From assembly GCF_032854445.1 (NCBI RefSeq), contig NC_088300.1:48479682-48543681 (forward strand): a stretch of DNA of 64,000 nt, read 5' to 3'. How positions within the stretch are numbered: the stretch's first letter is position 1; every line of letters begins with the position of its first letter. A model generated the notes under the pieces. The model saw only the letters and a list, made by a program, of their open reading frames with translations, did not search any database and was not told the DNA's origin. Shown here piece after piece: positions 12,054 to 24,124 of this stretch. The translations under genes were made by a program, and so were the position numbers. The stretch comes from Liolophura sinensis. Taxonomy: Eukaryota; Mollusca; Polyplacophora; Chitonida; Chitonidae.

Positions 12054-12276
12054 CGTTATTTGGCTCCGTGTTTGGTAGAGGCGTTTCGTGGCCGTCGGGC
12101 TGATGTTGACCGGGGGTAGGCTGTGAGGGGAGGCCCTGACAAGAGCACAGGTGACGGCTTGGGGACAGGAATCGGTCCCTGTACTCTTTAACGTCTCCCC
12201 CTAACATGCCAGCAGCACGACCGGCATCTGTTCCCGCATCCTTCACCTTGGATCGGACAAATCGGTAGCGTAACAT
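12054..12276 (-). CDS. Putative first coding exon of the RGS12-like gene
   Basis: A 74-codon open stretch begins at an ATG (12274-12276) with A at -3 and an in-frame TGA 25-27 nt upstream. It ends on a good donor, AACG then GTGAGT, in phase 1. It is clearly more GC-rich than its surroundings. If spliced to the acceptor at 4106, the split codon becomes GGG and the frame runs through AAG into the ATG of the PDZ exon, so the join is in frame. The peptide is basic at the start (MLRYRFVRSKVKDAG), then rich in Pro, Gly and polar residues, with no domain I recognise. A possible upstream acceptor (CTAACACAG) ends at 12314, which would leave a short 5' UTR in this exon. It could instead belong to an unrelated minus-strand gene or be chance; transcript evidence is needed. 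Confidence 0.5.
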
Positions 12277-14235
12277 GTTTTGTTCAAATGTATAATTACT
12301 TAATCAATTGTACCTGTGTTAGAATAAGGCAGAGATTCCAAGAAAATTCCAAGAGTGCATTGAAATTCAAAAATTTCTGAATCAGCTTCGTTACGTCATC
12401 TCCAGTTAGGACTTCGGGTTTTCCCTTCATTGTTGTGAGCTGATGATGGTAAATAAAACTGAGCAGCTTCATTTAGCTTAACATTGCCCTCTGACAATAA
12501 CTCTGATTCAGCAGTGATTCCACCAAACCATAATTTACCATCAAGAAATTTCTCGGCGTGCAGTCAAATTCAGCTTGGTAGCTGGACAACAGAAACGTCC
12601 GTATAAACATATCCATGCACGTCTTTAAATGTACACATATTGTCGTCGTTTTTATCCGATGATAACTTTTCCACCACTTTTGTTGTACAATCCAAGAAAT
12701 GGGATTATGTCCAAGCGTTTAGAAACAAACCTGATTTGATAGGCCATTGCATCATTAGCGGTTAGCGGATTGTCGTTTTTACGAGTACATCCTTGCGTAG
12801 GTGTGTACCTGCCTGTACATAGTGATTCAAGCAAATTGAATTGAACCCCGGCTGAGGGCACCCCCGTAAAACTTTCGCATGGCAAGAGAGCACAAAAACT
12901 TCATCGTGTCACACAATCCATAACCGAACTGACTGTCCACGTGTTCTAATTAGTGTCAACAAGGGGCGACAGCTTTATGCAGTTTTCCTCATAGTTTCAC
13001 GTCACTTTTATCACCTGCATGCTGTCAACAAGGTAATGTACAAACCGCACGTCTATCCGGGCATGTCCATGTCTCTATATATGATTGCACGCATGTATAT
13101 TTTGTTATAGATGAACAACGTATGTACACGTTATCACACCGTGCTGCATTCCCCTCAGAGTTGTCTGTCACCTGTCAGCTGATTGCCTTATACGACCGAG
13201 CTACGTGCATCGTCTACATCGTCTACATCCTTCACTGCACATTTTTCTGCATCGTATTACTCATGTAAAACGTTTCCTTTTCAAAAGCATGGAGACACGG
13301 TCCACTAATTCGCTCTTTAAACGCCACCTGACTGGGGAAAAAAAGACGAGATGTTAAAAAAAAAAATTCAAAACTTTGTGACTGGTTGAAATATCCCTGT
13401 TGATGTGTACAATTCGCTTGGTATTTGAGACGTCCGCTCACTTACCTCCCTCATTCCCTCTCTTCCCCGTGACTCTTCCCCAGTATGTAGACCTCTCCTA
13501 GTGGAGGAGGGGGGGGCACCGTTGTACCCAGTCGTATTGTTCCCCGTTAAATCGATAGGGCAAAACTCTTGCCAAACATCAGAATCTCATTTTTTTTCGA
13601 GGCTGTGCACTATTTGTTTTCCCATGCAAAATAAGCAGGCTGTGCAAGCAGGGCTGAGCTCAATTATATTGACAGGCCTTCTTCTCGACTTGCCCGGCTT
13701 TGGTGCTAAGTACTGGCATATTGGGGAAGCTGGTGAATTTTAGCAGGGGGCAACACTTGTAGAGGCGACCCAAGGAAAACTTGGCTAAGGAGGCGGTGAG
13801 CTTGAGGGCAGAGTCTCTAAAACACGTGTCCAATCACTGGGGCAGACGAAGATTTCTCTATCTCTTGTAGGGTGCCCTTTTAAGAGGATGGGAAAGACCT
13901 GCGTGTAGGCTACTGTATGTCTATGCTAATGTGTTTGGTGTACAGCTGTTTGTATATAGTGTAATGATTGATAGCTGCAGAAACATGTAAAATATACATG
14001 CACGTGTAACGCTAATCTACATATATACATCTCTTTCGACCTTACCTTCAGCTAGGATAATGCTGCCCAGGTAAAGGATGGCCGTACTGACAGTTATATT
14101 TCAGAAGTGTAGAGTGCTGTACCGGTGTGTTAAATCGGTAACAAAGCAATGGCATTTCAGCCATTCACGCTACCAGCCAAATAATCATGAAATGTCCATT
14201 CATTCACACGAGAGAAGAATACCGAATAGGTACAT

Positions 14236-14350
14236 GTACATCTACACACATACATGCATGCACACATACATACATACATACATACATACATGCATGCACA
14301 CATACATACATACATACATACATGCATACACACATACATACATACACACT
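14236..14350. repeat. CATA microsatellite with embedded TGCA blocks
   Basis: The (CATA)n array is broken at intervals by catgcatgcacacatac, giving a higher-order pattern of two or three blocks. It is open in several frames on both strands, which explains the long Tyr/His/Cys/Met open frames there. Confidence 0.95.
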
Positions 14351-14354
14351 GTAT

Positions 14355-14745
14355 GTTTTGGTCACCAAAGCGTAATATTGTATGTTTTTCGTTCCCAAAC
14401 CTGTCAATACTTCATAAATTTATACTGTTTTCAGCACCCAAATGTGTCAATATATTGCATAAATTTCCAAAAGTTTCAATACTGCAACAGTCATGTGGAT
14501 CTTTTCTTGGAGATATCAAACGTGTCAATAACGTACACATACTGTTCCTCTCCTTGTTCCCAGCAATAACTTTACTGCTCAGATCTTGTATGCCTCCGAG
14601 GTTCTATACTCCCAAACGTGTCAATACTGCAAAAGTCTTCCACACGTGTCTGAGGTGAAAAACTGCTCTCCAGTGTTTCAATATATCCGCGAATGTATAC
14701 TGTTTCCTGACTTCCAAAGATGTCAATACTGCAAAAACCTAGTCT
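14355..14745. repeat. Degenerate tandem repeat with motif like ccaaacgtgtcaatactgca
   Basis: Variants of a roughly 20-bp core (cccaaacctgtcaatact, cccaaatgtgtcaatata, ccaaaagtttcaatactgca, cccaaacgtgtcaatactgc, ccaaagatgtcaatactgca) recur about seven times at irregular spacing. An old, decayed minisatellite is the simplest explanation. Confidence 0.7.
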
Positions 14746-16439
14746 GTAGTTGGACAATACAAGTACTGTAGGCTAATACATGCTTCAAAACGTTCAAGTG
14801 TATGGCACAGGTAAAATGTGTCTCCTGTATCGCAAAGTTAACATTCCAATTATGTGTACAGTTATACACCGAACGCCCGGAACATACTGTATATAACTTT
14901 GTGCAGAATGTATTATACATACAGTATGTATATGTGTGCACAAAAGGTATTGCGTCTCTTAACGGCTTCACATTCACCTACGAGCTTTTAAATAACTTCA
15001 GAAGAACTGGATGCCTTTGGTGTCCATAATATAGAGGCGTGTATAGCTCTTATCATCAAACACCCTCTGTCCTTCACAATCTGTGTGCGAGCGTTTGTAC
15101 TTCAGCTGAAATACATCAGAGATATATAAGACCCATTCATTGTACGTCAACCGCGTGCGGTTATAACCTTCTCTGTAAAGGTTAAATGTTTCAGTGACCG
15201 GGCAGATTCCAAGTCCATGACTGATTTGTGTTTTCAGTCAAAGGCGCATATGTAATGCTCTTCATCTTGAACACCCCAAACGAATATTGTATCACAGAAC
15301 TGCATACACCGTCATAAATAATAGCCTATGAATCCCTTGAACTCGTGCGTCTTATCCTACACTCGTCACAAACCCAGGTATATATACCTGCATACATTCG
15401 ATGGACCTGCTCAAATATGTCTAAGGAAACTTTGATCGGCTTTTAACACCTCATAATGAACCCGATCGTATATACCTGTACTTAGGTGTTCACACGTCCC
15501 TCCGTGGTACACACAATCTGGTCAGTTCATTACGACAGGCCAGAGTTTACCTATCGTCGTGTATGTAGACCTCCGCAAACAATGTAACCTCAGTTTAACA
15601 CGGCAGGTAGAAAACAGAGTACGGCACAAAACCCGTGGTTCACACGGCTGCGTCAATGCCGTAACACTGCTATCAGCGATATGCTGCGAAAACCTTAGAA
15701 ATCTCCACCGTATTTATGGAAGCAGGTATTGTATACACATTGTACACCGTAATTATACCACAGCCGATCAAATAACGTTGATCATAGGCTCTGATTATAC
15801 TATCCGGGAGAGTATTAGAGCCCCCCCCCCCTCCTTTCACAAATATCTTTTTTCTTCGGTCATGACAGTAGCCGGCTTAAGGGAATTATTTAATTGGTGT
15901 GTTTCCATTCTTAACACATTTTTGTTATATATACATATGTAATTTCTCATGGTTTTACGGGTATACAACTGAGCACAGTGTGGATGTAACATTCGGATAC
16001 CTCTGCATCTCACTGCAACACGAATTAACACACAAAACATACTTTTTATGCTAGGTCTTTATAGACAAACACAATACATTGCACAGGTTATATTTAACCG
16101 AGATATCACAAACACCAGAGGACATATATATATATACATGCATGTATTTGAACAACAAATTGGTTTGGTCATATATATACATGTATTATATAAATGTAGT
16201 CACACAATGTTTAAATGGTGCTTTATTTTTTTTCTCCTGCAGTTTTGTTATTTATGTGTTTTTATAGCTCACTGGGTAATTTTGTCATTTACCCATGCTA
16301 TAAATATTTTCGAAACACTGTAGTAACAAATGCAAGCGGAAAAGGAATTTCGTGTACATATGTTTACAAACTGCATTCTGTATGTGTAATGCACAAATGT
16401 GCCTATTTGTGGAAACTCACTTCTGGAAGTCGGCGTAAT

Positions 16440-16760
16440 CATACCAAATGAATAAATGAATGAGTGAATGCTTTGGGGTTTAACGATATACTTAACAATA
16501 TTTCAGTTATAAGACGAGGAGTTGACATACATGTTTACCGTGTATTCTTGTCGCAGGGCGAGTCCATGCTGCCAAAGTGCTGTCGCCACTGAACCATCAT
16601 GCGTAACACAGCAGACATGACACCCCACCCAATCTCATTACCATTACACGCAGCCAACCAGTCATGTTTCCTAGCCTTTAGAATGAATATGACTTCGGGC
16701 CTCCTGACTTCGAGGCGGACGCTTTGACCATTAGTCCACCGAAGCGGTTACCTGGTAAAA
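16440..16760 (-). mobile_element. tRNA-derived SINE, family 3
   Basis: Read on the minus strand, the element starts with a tRNA-like head (gcttcggtggactaatggtc, then gcgtccgcctcgaagtcagg). It passes through a body containing gtgtcatgtctgctgtgtt and ends with the tail ttaaaccccaaagcattcac near 16460-16480. Its tail resembles that of family 2, but its head differs. Partial relatives of its body occur at 31838-31925 and 40105-40195. Confidence 0.75.
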
Positions 16761-19214
16761 AAGCGCAATGGTAAAAAATTAATATATAAATGTACATATA
16801 TACCAATCATGAAATGAATACAATATTAACGTGTATTTAGTAGTATATTCAATGAATCAATCAATAATCAACAAATCTATCAATCAACAATATATTTAAT
16901 CAGCCAAATTGATAATTCATGTAACCAATCAATAAAAAAATCATTCGAGCATGTAATAAATCGGAATTACACAGTGTACCCTAGCTTGAGTTTATCTAAG
17001 ACTTTGATAACGTGTAGGTTCACCAACATACAGCTAAGCAGACACACTTGTAAACATATCTATTGTAACACGCCGTAATGTGTATCAAAGTTAATCAAAA
17101 CTGTGCTATTTTCAAAAATACCATATGACAATTAAGCTACATTCATCGTTAGATCCATCACAGACTTATATACATAGACGGGTAAATATGGATGACCCAC
17201 CTCACTTGCCTTCCGCATATATATAGAATGTGTTGAACGTCCGTCACAGGAAGGCCGAGTGAGATTATACAAAGCGAAACAAATACACCGGAATTATGTC
17301 CCTAATCTATGCAAAGATGTATGTACATCAACGTTGATTGCATAAGTAAGCAGCACTCTGAATTCCTCGCCATTATGTATATACACACATAAATATAATC
17401 AAAGAAAGCCTGGATGGAACTGGATCTAATCGCGGAGTGAAAGCCAAGATAAAAAAATGGCGATGTTCGATGATACATACATTTATATATAGGCTTGGCT
17501 ATTTGTGTGAAACTATATCAGGAGTCGTAGTGAAACCAATAGTTGAAATTTGATGTCCTGTGTTTCATAAACACACAGATATAAATAATTTATTCAGTTT
17601 ACATTCAGATATCTTCATGGGCGAGAGATTGTAAAGTTTTAGATATACGTGTTTAGCCAATACTACCGTGTCTGACCGAGGTATTTAGAGATAAGCGTAC
17701 ATTGGGAAGGCGATTTATTATAGTATGCCTGAGTGTTTACGTAGATTGTATCAGCTATAAAGTGATATATTGTGCAGACTATAAAGTGGATCAAGTTATG
17801 ATAAATATAATCATGGACATTTTTAAAACCTAAACCCATTTCCATGCGAGTTTATGAAACAAACAACACCAGCATCAAATATTCTATAAACACATTTATA
17901 AGATTAAAGCTATCAAACGAATCTCTTTAAGATACACGCAGACTTCTATCGACGTGATTTATGCTAAAATATTCATTATTTATCTTTATAATAGTTTAAC
18001 TGAATTCATTACCTATATACTCATTTGATATATTGTCATGTATAGAGTCCTCTAAGAAATAGATTTTCTATACGGGCTTTTATCATAAGGCATATGGCGC
18101 AACTATTACAGCGTCAGACATATATTTGGTAGAATGTATAACTGTAAGGAAGAATGGTCACATGACTTTTTTATACTATGGGATTTTTTTTTGGTAGCAC
18201 TATAAGCGCGTCCTTTTGAGCCTTGCACTTTTTGGATGGAATAAGAGGTAAAAATAAAATCTGTTATACCACCTGAAAAATGTTTGTTCATAATAGCCAT
18301 TCCACTAACAAACTTTCTTCAGAAAGAACAGACAAGGTGTTGTCGTTTTGGTGTACATTCCATGGAAAGTGAAGGACGAAAACAACAAAAAGTCACTGCT
18401 TCGTCAGTGAATGCAAATACGGACTGTGGCTTAATAGCTAACACCTTTATCGATTAAAGAACATTTGTTTTCTCCACGTCCTTCATTTTATTGGGAAAGC
18501 ACTAGCCAATAAACTTTATTTTTGTATGTTTTTTTCCCCAGCAAACCGAAGAACTGCATGTATTCATTAATGAGTGTCAATCCATTAAAGATGTATACCA
18601 TACAGAGGTCTCTATACACACTTATTAACATTTGCACATGTATGTGGGGCATTTTATTGAGCTTAAACATAGCGTGTTTTCTTTTCGCATCTTAATTTTA
18701 ATTTCCCTTGTCTAACTATAAATACTCTGTAAATACAACGAAGGGCGCAGAAGAATAAAATCATACAAGGCTTTATGAAAACCAGGCTCTACGGAGGGAA
18801 TACACCATGGTGCCAAGTTCGTCTTCGTGCAATGGTTACGACACTTTGATTTATATGATGAGACTAATAAAAGTTTATAGGTGTCATTGTGCAACTATAT
18901 ACTTTTAAGATATATGATATATTTTATTACACCTGTACCATTTTGTATACGGTTTTTCACATTAGTTTTAACTGTCATAGGCCGGTATGTTCTTATAAAA
19001 AATGAACACTCTTAAACTGATATAGAATAATGGAGTTATTACCATGTTTCACCCTCCGCATTGAGACGGAAGTTAGTTTCTTATGGCCGTCCTTGAAGGA
19101 CATTGATTTATTTACTTTTTTATTGTTGCTCAAGAGATGCCCATTTGTATTTTCAAACTGCGACAGGTCAGTTTCATGTGTATGGAAGTTTACTGGTGAT
19201 GACTGTTGTATATA

Positions 19215-19750
19215 CACTTAAAAAATAATCTTAAATTTAACTAAGCCATATACAATCAAAAAATAATCTTAAATTCAACAAAGTCTGTCGTCCGAGTGAT
19301 GCTGGAATGTATTCTGCTATTGCAGCAGATTATTCTATTGAATATAACACACATTTTCTATTAATTCAACATAAAGATTCTGTTGGCTCAGTTGGTTAGC
19401 GCAGCATAATGACCCAGGAGCCTCTCACCAATGCGGTCGCTGTGAGTTCAAGTCCAGTTCATGCTGGCTTCCTCTCCGGTCGTACTTGGGAAGGTCTGTC
19501 AGCAACCTACGGGCGTGGGTTTCCCCCGGGCTCTGCCTGGTTTCCTCCCACCATAATGCTGGCTGCCGTCGCATAAGTGAAATATTCTTGAGGACGGCGT
19601 AAAACACCAAATCAAATAAATAGATAAATAAATAAAGATTCTATTAGACTAACAGAACATTCTGCTGGATATGACGGATAATTGTGTTATAATAACAGAA
19701 TACATTTTATCAGTCTTTTTGTTAAAATTAACGGACTAATTTTTTGAGTG
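19215..19750. mobile_element. TA-flanked MITE with about 30-bp inverted ends, interrupted by a SINE
   Basis: The left end cacttaaaaaataatctta and the reverse complement of the right end (cactcaaaaaattagtccg) form imperfect terminal inverted repeats of about 30 bp, flanked by TA on both sides (19213-19214 and 19751-19752). Without the inserted SINE and one target duplication the element is about 275 bp. The CACT-type ends and TA target suggest a Tc1/mariner-derived non-autonomous element, though no transposase is present. Confidence 0.7.
19382..19631 (+). mobile_element. SINE (family 1) with exact 11-bp target duplication
   Basis: The copy lacks the first few bases of the head, starting at gttggctcagttggttagcg. 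It has the full body and the AAATAGATAAATAAATA tail. The 11-bp ataaagattct occurs at 19371-19381 and again at 19632-19642, an exact target-site duplication, so insertion occurred into the surrounding MITE. Confidence 0.95.
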
Positions 19751-21230
19751 TAATACAACTTTATAGACGGCACGCCGAAGGCGGAAACCTCCGCTATACG
19801 GGAACAAATTCCATATACTACAAAGGGGCAAATACTCCGCATTTGAGTTACATCTCGTAAAGGTGAAGAATCGCTTAAAATTAATCAATGTGGATCCAGA
19901 TCAGGACCAAAATATAACTGATTGGTGCTTGTACCAAGGCCAAGATATGCATAAAGTTTCTTAAAAATCCCTATATGCAACGATATTTTCTGTAACGATG
20001 CTGACACAGACAAAGACGGATACCTAACAATAGCAAAGAATCGTTCAGAAAAGTCGTATATTCAGATTTTGACCAGCCCCAAATATAATGGATGGCTACC
20101 AACATCAAGCTCTGCATAAAATTTCATCACAATATAATCTTTATAACATCTGGCAATGGTGAATTATCATTAAGAAATTCCTGGATCCAGATGCAAATAC
20201 CAAGATCAGCCGAAAAAAAATGCATTTGTGCTTCTACTAAAGCCCGAGGGTGCACAAAGTTTCGGCAAAAAATGTTTTCGATAAACATTTGACAATGACG
20301 TCGGTACGAGGTAATTAATAGAAAAGTCACAATTCTTTATGAATTATTCTTATACACCTACATCAAAGATGCACAATGATACTATATCTGTAACAGCAAT
20401 CCCCTTAGAACTCATCAAGCGGTTTTGACAACACCAATGCCCGTATATATCGTAACCCGGTCCAGTCCCATATAACGACATATCTAAGACTTCCATGTCA
20501 AAAAATAGTCGTTGACCCGGTGGCAAGAGTATGTAAGGTGGAATTTATGTCAAATTTACCGTAGAAGTGTTATGTCTACTCATGCACAGGAACGAGCTAT
20601 TCCAAGACTAATAAGGTGTTCGAGATGGACAAAAATTCAAGACGTCATTGACATGCAAAGTGGTCCATATAGGTTACCACACAGTTCAAACATTTGACAC
20701 AATTTTATTCCCAAAAAAAACCCACCCCAAAAAACCCCCCCAAAGAGCAAGTATGGTGTAGGTTTGAATACAACTTCCATTTGTCTGACCACGGACGCTT
20801 ACTTAATTTTAGCATCACCAAAATGGGTCAAATTAGCACATACATTTCGAGAACGAAACTAAAAAACATCTGCAGGAGTGTTCGCCAAACGCCATGCAGT
20901 GGCCAAGGGTTATTACCAAGACGTTATCCATAACGGCTGATATAAAGGCTTATTTTGTTTAGACGCCTATACTGTCTTGGTTATGGCTAACACACCAACG
21001 GAAACTCCCAGTATTAATGGGTGCCAAGGTTTTCCAACACGACACAGAGTGTATGGGATATTGCCAACATCTGCAGGTGGCATCATTGCTGTTAATACAG
21101 AGAAGCTTTTCAAAAAGAACAAAAACGTTATGTAAGGGGAATTAGCTCAAATCTGAGGTAACAACAAAGTGATAATTGGCATCGTTCCATGTTTTCCAAC
21201 AATAAGACTGTAGGAATGTCATCGCTGGCG
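19751..21230. repeat. Intergenic DNA with degenerate direct repeats
   Basis: Three loosely similar blocks (19885-19965, 20060-20130, 20180-20268) share wording such as ggatccagat, accaa, and cataaagtttc or cataaaatttcatca, about 120-170 bp apart. I take them as decayed copies of a dispersed repeat. No gene is visible in the rest. Confidence 0.45.
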
Positions 21231-21232
21231 CT

Positions 21233-21349
21233 GGAGATTTGCTAATGTCTCGCAACATGCAAGACTGTGACGGAGATTTGCTAATGTTGCGCCGATTGCA
21301 GGATTTTAGCGGAGATTTGCTAATGTTGGACCGCATGCAGGATATTAGA
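21233..21349. repeat. 39-bp minisatellite, three units
   Basis: Three near-identical units begin with ggagatttgctaatgt, at 21233, 21272 and 21311. The unit is 39 bp, a multiple of three, so both strands stay open across it. The small open frames are probably by-products. Confidence 0.9.
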
Positions 21350-22234
21350 ATCTTGGATATTGTATCTCACTATATACAGCTCCAAAGTTATATTTGTATA
21401 TTTAGTTACAGAGCTATTATAATTTAAATATTTACAAAACATATTTTGTACTACAATGAAGCACACCGATGCTAGCGAAGGGACTTTGAGATAATTCACA
21501 CAAGAAACCGCCAAAAACGTGTTCGAATTAAATAAGGTGAGAAACAATCACTATTTTTCCTCTGTGTAACGGATTAAACCTTCCCTACAGATTAAACAGG
21601 GACAGCCGTTTGATTTGTTCACTGGGCGAATCTATTTTGGGATTAGCTTCGCCAAAAAAAGGTCTATGACAGGTCCACTCAACGTCTCAATAAAGAAAAA
21701 CCATAGAAAACTTGCCTGTTTTTCCACGACGCCCGGTTGAAGGTGGTGTGCGCGTCAACACGAGTTAACATCACTCACTGTGTCTCAGACACATTCATGG
21801 GGTGGATGATTTTCTGTGTAAGTGTCGCAACTGCGTGGCTTGATGTGCCAAATGAGTTATTCCAGTCGACAAGCTACTTGTTCGTCTAAATGTTTAAATC
21901 TTTGGGTTTTTCTTTCTTTCTTTTTCTCGTCAAAGTGCTTGTACGGTCCGAGTATTTATACCGCTAGTTTTTTGGTCAATACGATACTTCTCAAACATTA
22001 CAGGCAACATTAAAACTAAAAAGATACCGCACTTTGACAATGCATTGGTTGAAATTCAAATCCAGCCATTGTATTACAACTTTGGTTTTTGTATAGCGAA
22101 ATTCCGTTATCTTATCATTCTGATAAAGAAAATAATGACATTAAAAATTCAGGATCATACAACCCTTGTGATCCTTGTCTCAAAATCACAGTATGGATAA
22201 CACTAGTTGGATGTATGGTTTATGCACTTTTCTG

Positions 22235-23105
22235 GCTTAAAGGAGAAGAAAACATAAGAATGATGCCAAGATGGAAGAGCATCACGCCTTATTTGCAAAT
22301 ATGATCTTTAATATTTTTTTGGACTTTTTTTTTTCAAGAGAAAAGGATTTATTTATTTATTTATTTGATTGGTGTTTTACGAGGTACTCAAGAATATTTC
22401 ACTTATACAACGGCGGCCAGCATTATGGTGGGAGGAAAAGGGGCAGAGCCCGGATGAAACCCACAACCATCCGCAGGTTGCTGGCAGACCTTCCCACGTA
22501 CGACCGGAGAGGAAGCCAGCATGAGCTGGACTTGAACTCACAGCGACCGCATTGGTGACAGACTCCAGGGTCATTACGCTGTGCTGGCGCGCTAACCAAC
22601 TGAACCACGGAGGCTCCCCAAGAGAAAAGGGTATTTGAAAATGTTTTTGTAGGGTGGGTATTTGGGACCAACTTTTGGTGTTTATCGTTGTTGCATAATA
22701 ATGTTCTAAATAAGGACATGATGCTTGTAATAAAATTTATTTGAACGTAAATTTGTTGATTATGTCGAAACATATGCATTTAATCTAAATTATGATAATA
22801 TTTATGAACATATTGAAAATATGAATATGATCCAAACTGAGGTTTAATACATTTGTTAGCTGAAAAGAACAAATTCTAGTTTAAAAACATTTATCAAACC
22901 TGTGTTAGATGTGTCATTTATGACATTATCCAACAAAGACTATAAATACCAAAAGGTGGTCCCAAACACCCACCATACAAAAGTTATTTTCCAAGTGTCT
23001 TTTTCTCCTTCAGGAAAAATCGGAACAAATATTGAAGACAACTTTTCCACTCTTTCATCTGAACTTTGTCATTTTTATGTTTTCTCCACCTTTAAAATTA
23101 TCAAT
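22235..23105. repeat. Imperfect inverted repeat (fold-back) with arms of about 190 bp
   Basis: The left arm (22235-22346, continuing after the SINE at 22631-22715) matches the reverse complement of the right arm (22905-23105). Shared blocks include agaaaacataa, ggtgggtatttgggacca and cttttggt. The loop is about 190 bp. It may be a fold-back transposon or two opposed copies of one dispersed repeat. Confidence 0.75.
22347..22618 (-). mobile_element. SINE (family 1), full length, exact 12-bp target duplication
   Basis: This minus-strand copy runs from the reversed tail (atttatttatttatttatttg) through ggcggccagcattatggtgg and gaggaagccagcatgagctg to the reversed head (gcgctaaccaactgaacc). The 12-bp caagagaaaagg occurs at 22335-22346 and 22619-22630. 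It has split the left arm of the fold-back repeat. Confidence 0.96.
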
Positions 23106-23139
23106 CTTACTTCTCACTTGACAAGAGGAGAATGGGATA

Positions 23140-23398
23140 TTTATATATTTGTTTGAATGTTGTTTTAACACCACACAGAATATTTCACTTATTTCACAAG
23201 CATAATGGTTGAAAGAAACCAGCCAAAGCCCGGGGGAAACCCATGACCTTTTGCATGTTGCTGACAGACATTCCCATGTATGGCTGGAGAGGAAGGCAGC
23301 ATGAGCTCGACTTGAACTCAGATCAATTGCAATGGTGAAGGGCTCTTGGGCAATTTTGCTGCACTAGCACGCTAACCCCTCAGTCACGAAGGCCCCCC
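23140..23398 (-). mobile_element. SINE (family 1), diverged, exact 12-bp target duplication
   Basis: The body is readable (aagcccgggggaaacccatg, gaggaaggcagcatgagctc, reversed head cgctaacccctcagtcacg) but carries many changes. The 12-bp gagaatgggata flanks it at 23128-23139 and 23399-23410, surprisingly intact for so diverged a copy. Confidence 0.92.
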
Positions 23399-23804
23399 GA
23401 GAATGGGATAATCTGAGTACTGGTCAGTGTCAGTAGACTTTCACCTGGAGGGGCCGGAAGTATAGCCATACTCTTTATCATAGGTGATACACTGGATTAA
23501 CTTCAACATGGTTCGCAAAGGGCTCATTGCACATTGTAAATCTGATGTGTTCACAACTGTATTCAATGTGAATTGATGCACACTGATGGGTATTACGTTT
23601 TAATGTGTCAACTGTATTATTTATGTACTTCTGCCCTGTGGCTTTGGCATAGCAATTCAGTCAAATAGCACATAGAGAAGCCTACTACACAGAGAGATAG
23701 AGATATAACTGAAATAATCTTGATGGTTTCTTTCAAACACCAAAAAATTATTTTCCCCTCAAATAACAAATACTTCTCAAGTCACATTTACTATAAATAC
23801 TGAT

Positions 23805-23814
23805 TTTATTTATT
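23805..23814 (-). terminator. Candidate polyadenylation signal (two overlapping AATAAA)
   Basis: On the minus strand the sequence reads AATAAATAAA. It could end the STK32 transcript. AATAAA is common in AT-rich DNA, so this is only a candidate. Confidence 0.3.
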
Positions 23815-24124
23815 ATCAATGTCACCATACTCGATGAAACTTAACAGTTGTAAAACCTGCGTATTACAGCATGACTTACACAAGATACAAATATAATACA
23901 ACAGAACTAAAGCTGATGGGATAAAAGATGTCTCTGGTAGATAAAACCTTGTGCGTGTACTTTCCACAAAATACATTTGCACAAAATATTCACACATTAA
24001 TAAACGTTAATGGTCTTAAAAGTTCAAATGTAAATTGGATAACCTAAAACAAGAGTAATATGTGTTTTGTCACAAAACACACTGTACAAAATTGAGTCCA
24101 AGTCCAGCTATTTCACATGTTGAA

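Larger units (their letters stand above)
12277..19214. other. Upstream or intergenic DNA without a supported gene
   Basis: I see no exon with convincing splice sites or homology here. The stretch 12277-13560 is less AT-rich than the rest and would be where a promoter of the RGS12-like gene is expected. Other contents are a CATA-type microsatellite (14236-14350), a degenerate tandem motif array (14355-14745), a SINE of a different family (16440-16760), and AT-rich DNA from 16.8 to 19.2 kb with nothing recognisable. Confidence 0.5.
21350..23804. other. Intergenic DNA with a fold-back repeat and two SINEs
   Basis: No coding exon is supported. The notable content is an imperfect inverted repeat (22235-22715 with 22905-23105) and two minus-strand SINEs with exact target duplications. 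The remainder is AT-rich without recognised features. Confidence 0.5.

Noticed and set aside
14078-14658. Overlapping open frames of 134-163 codons
   Set aside because: They run through the CATA microsatellite and produce low-complexity His/Thr/Tyr peptides.
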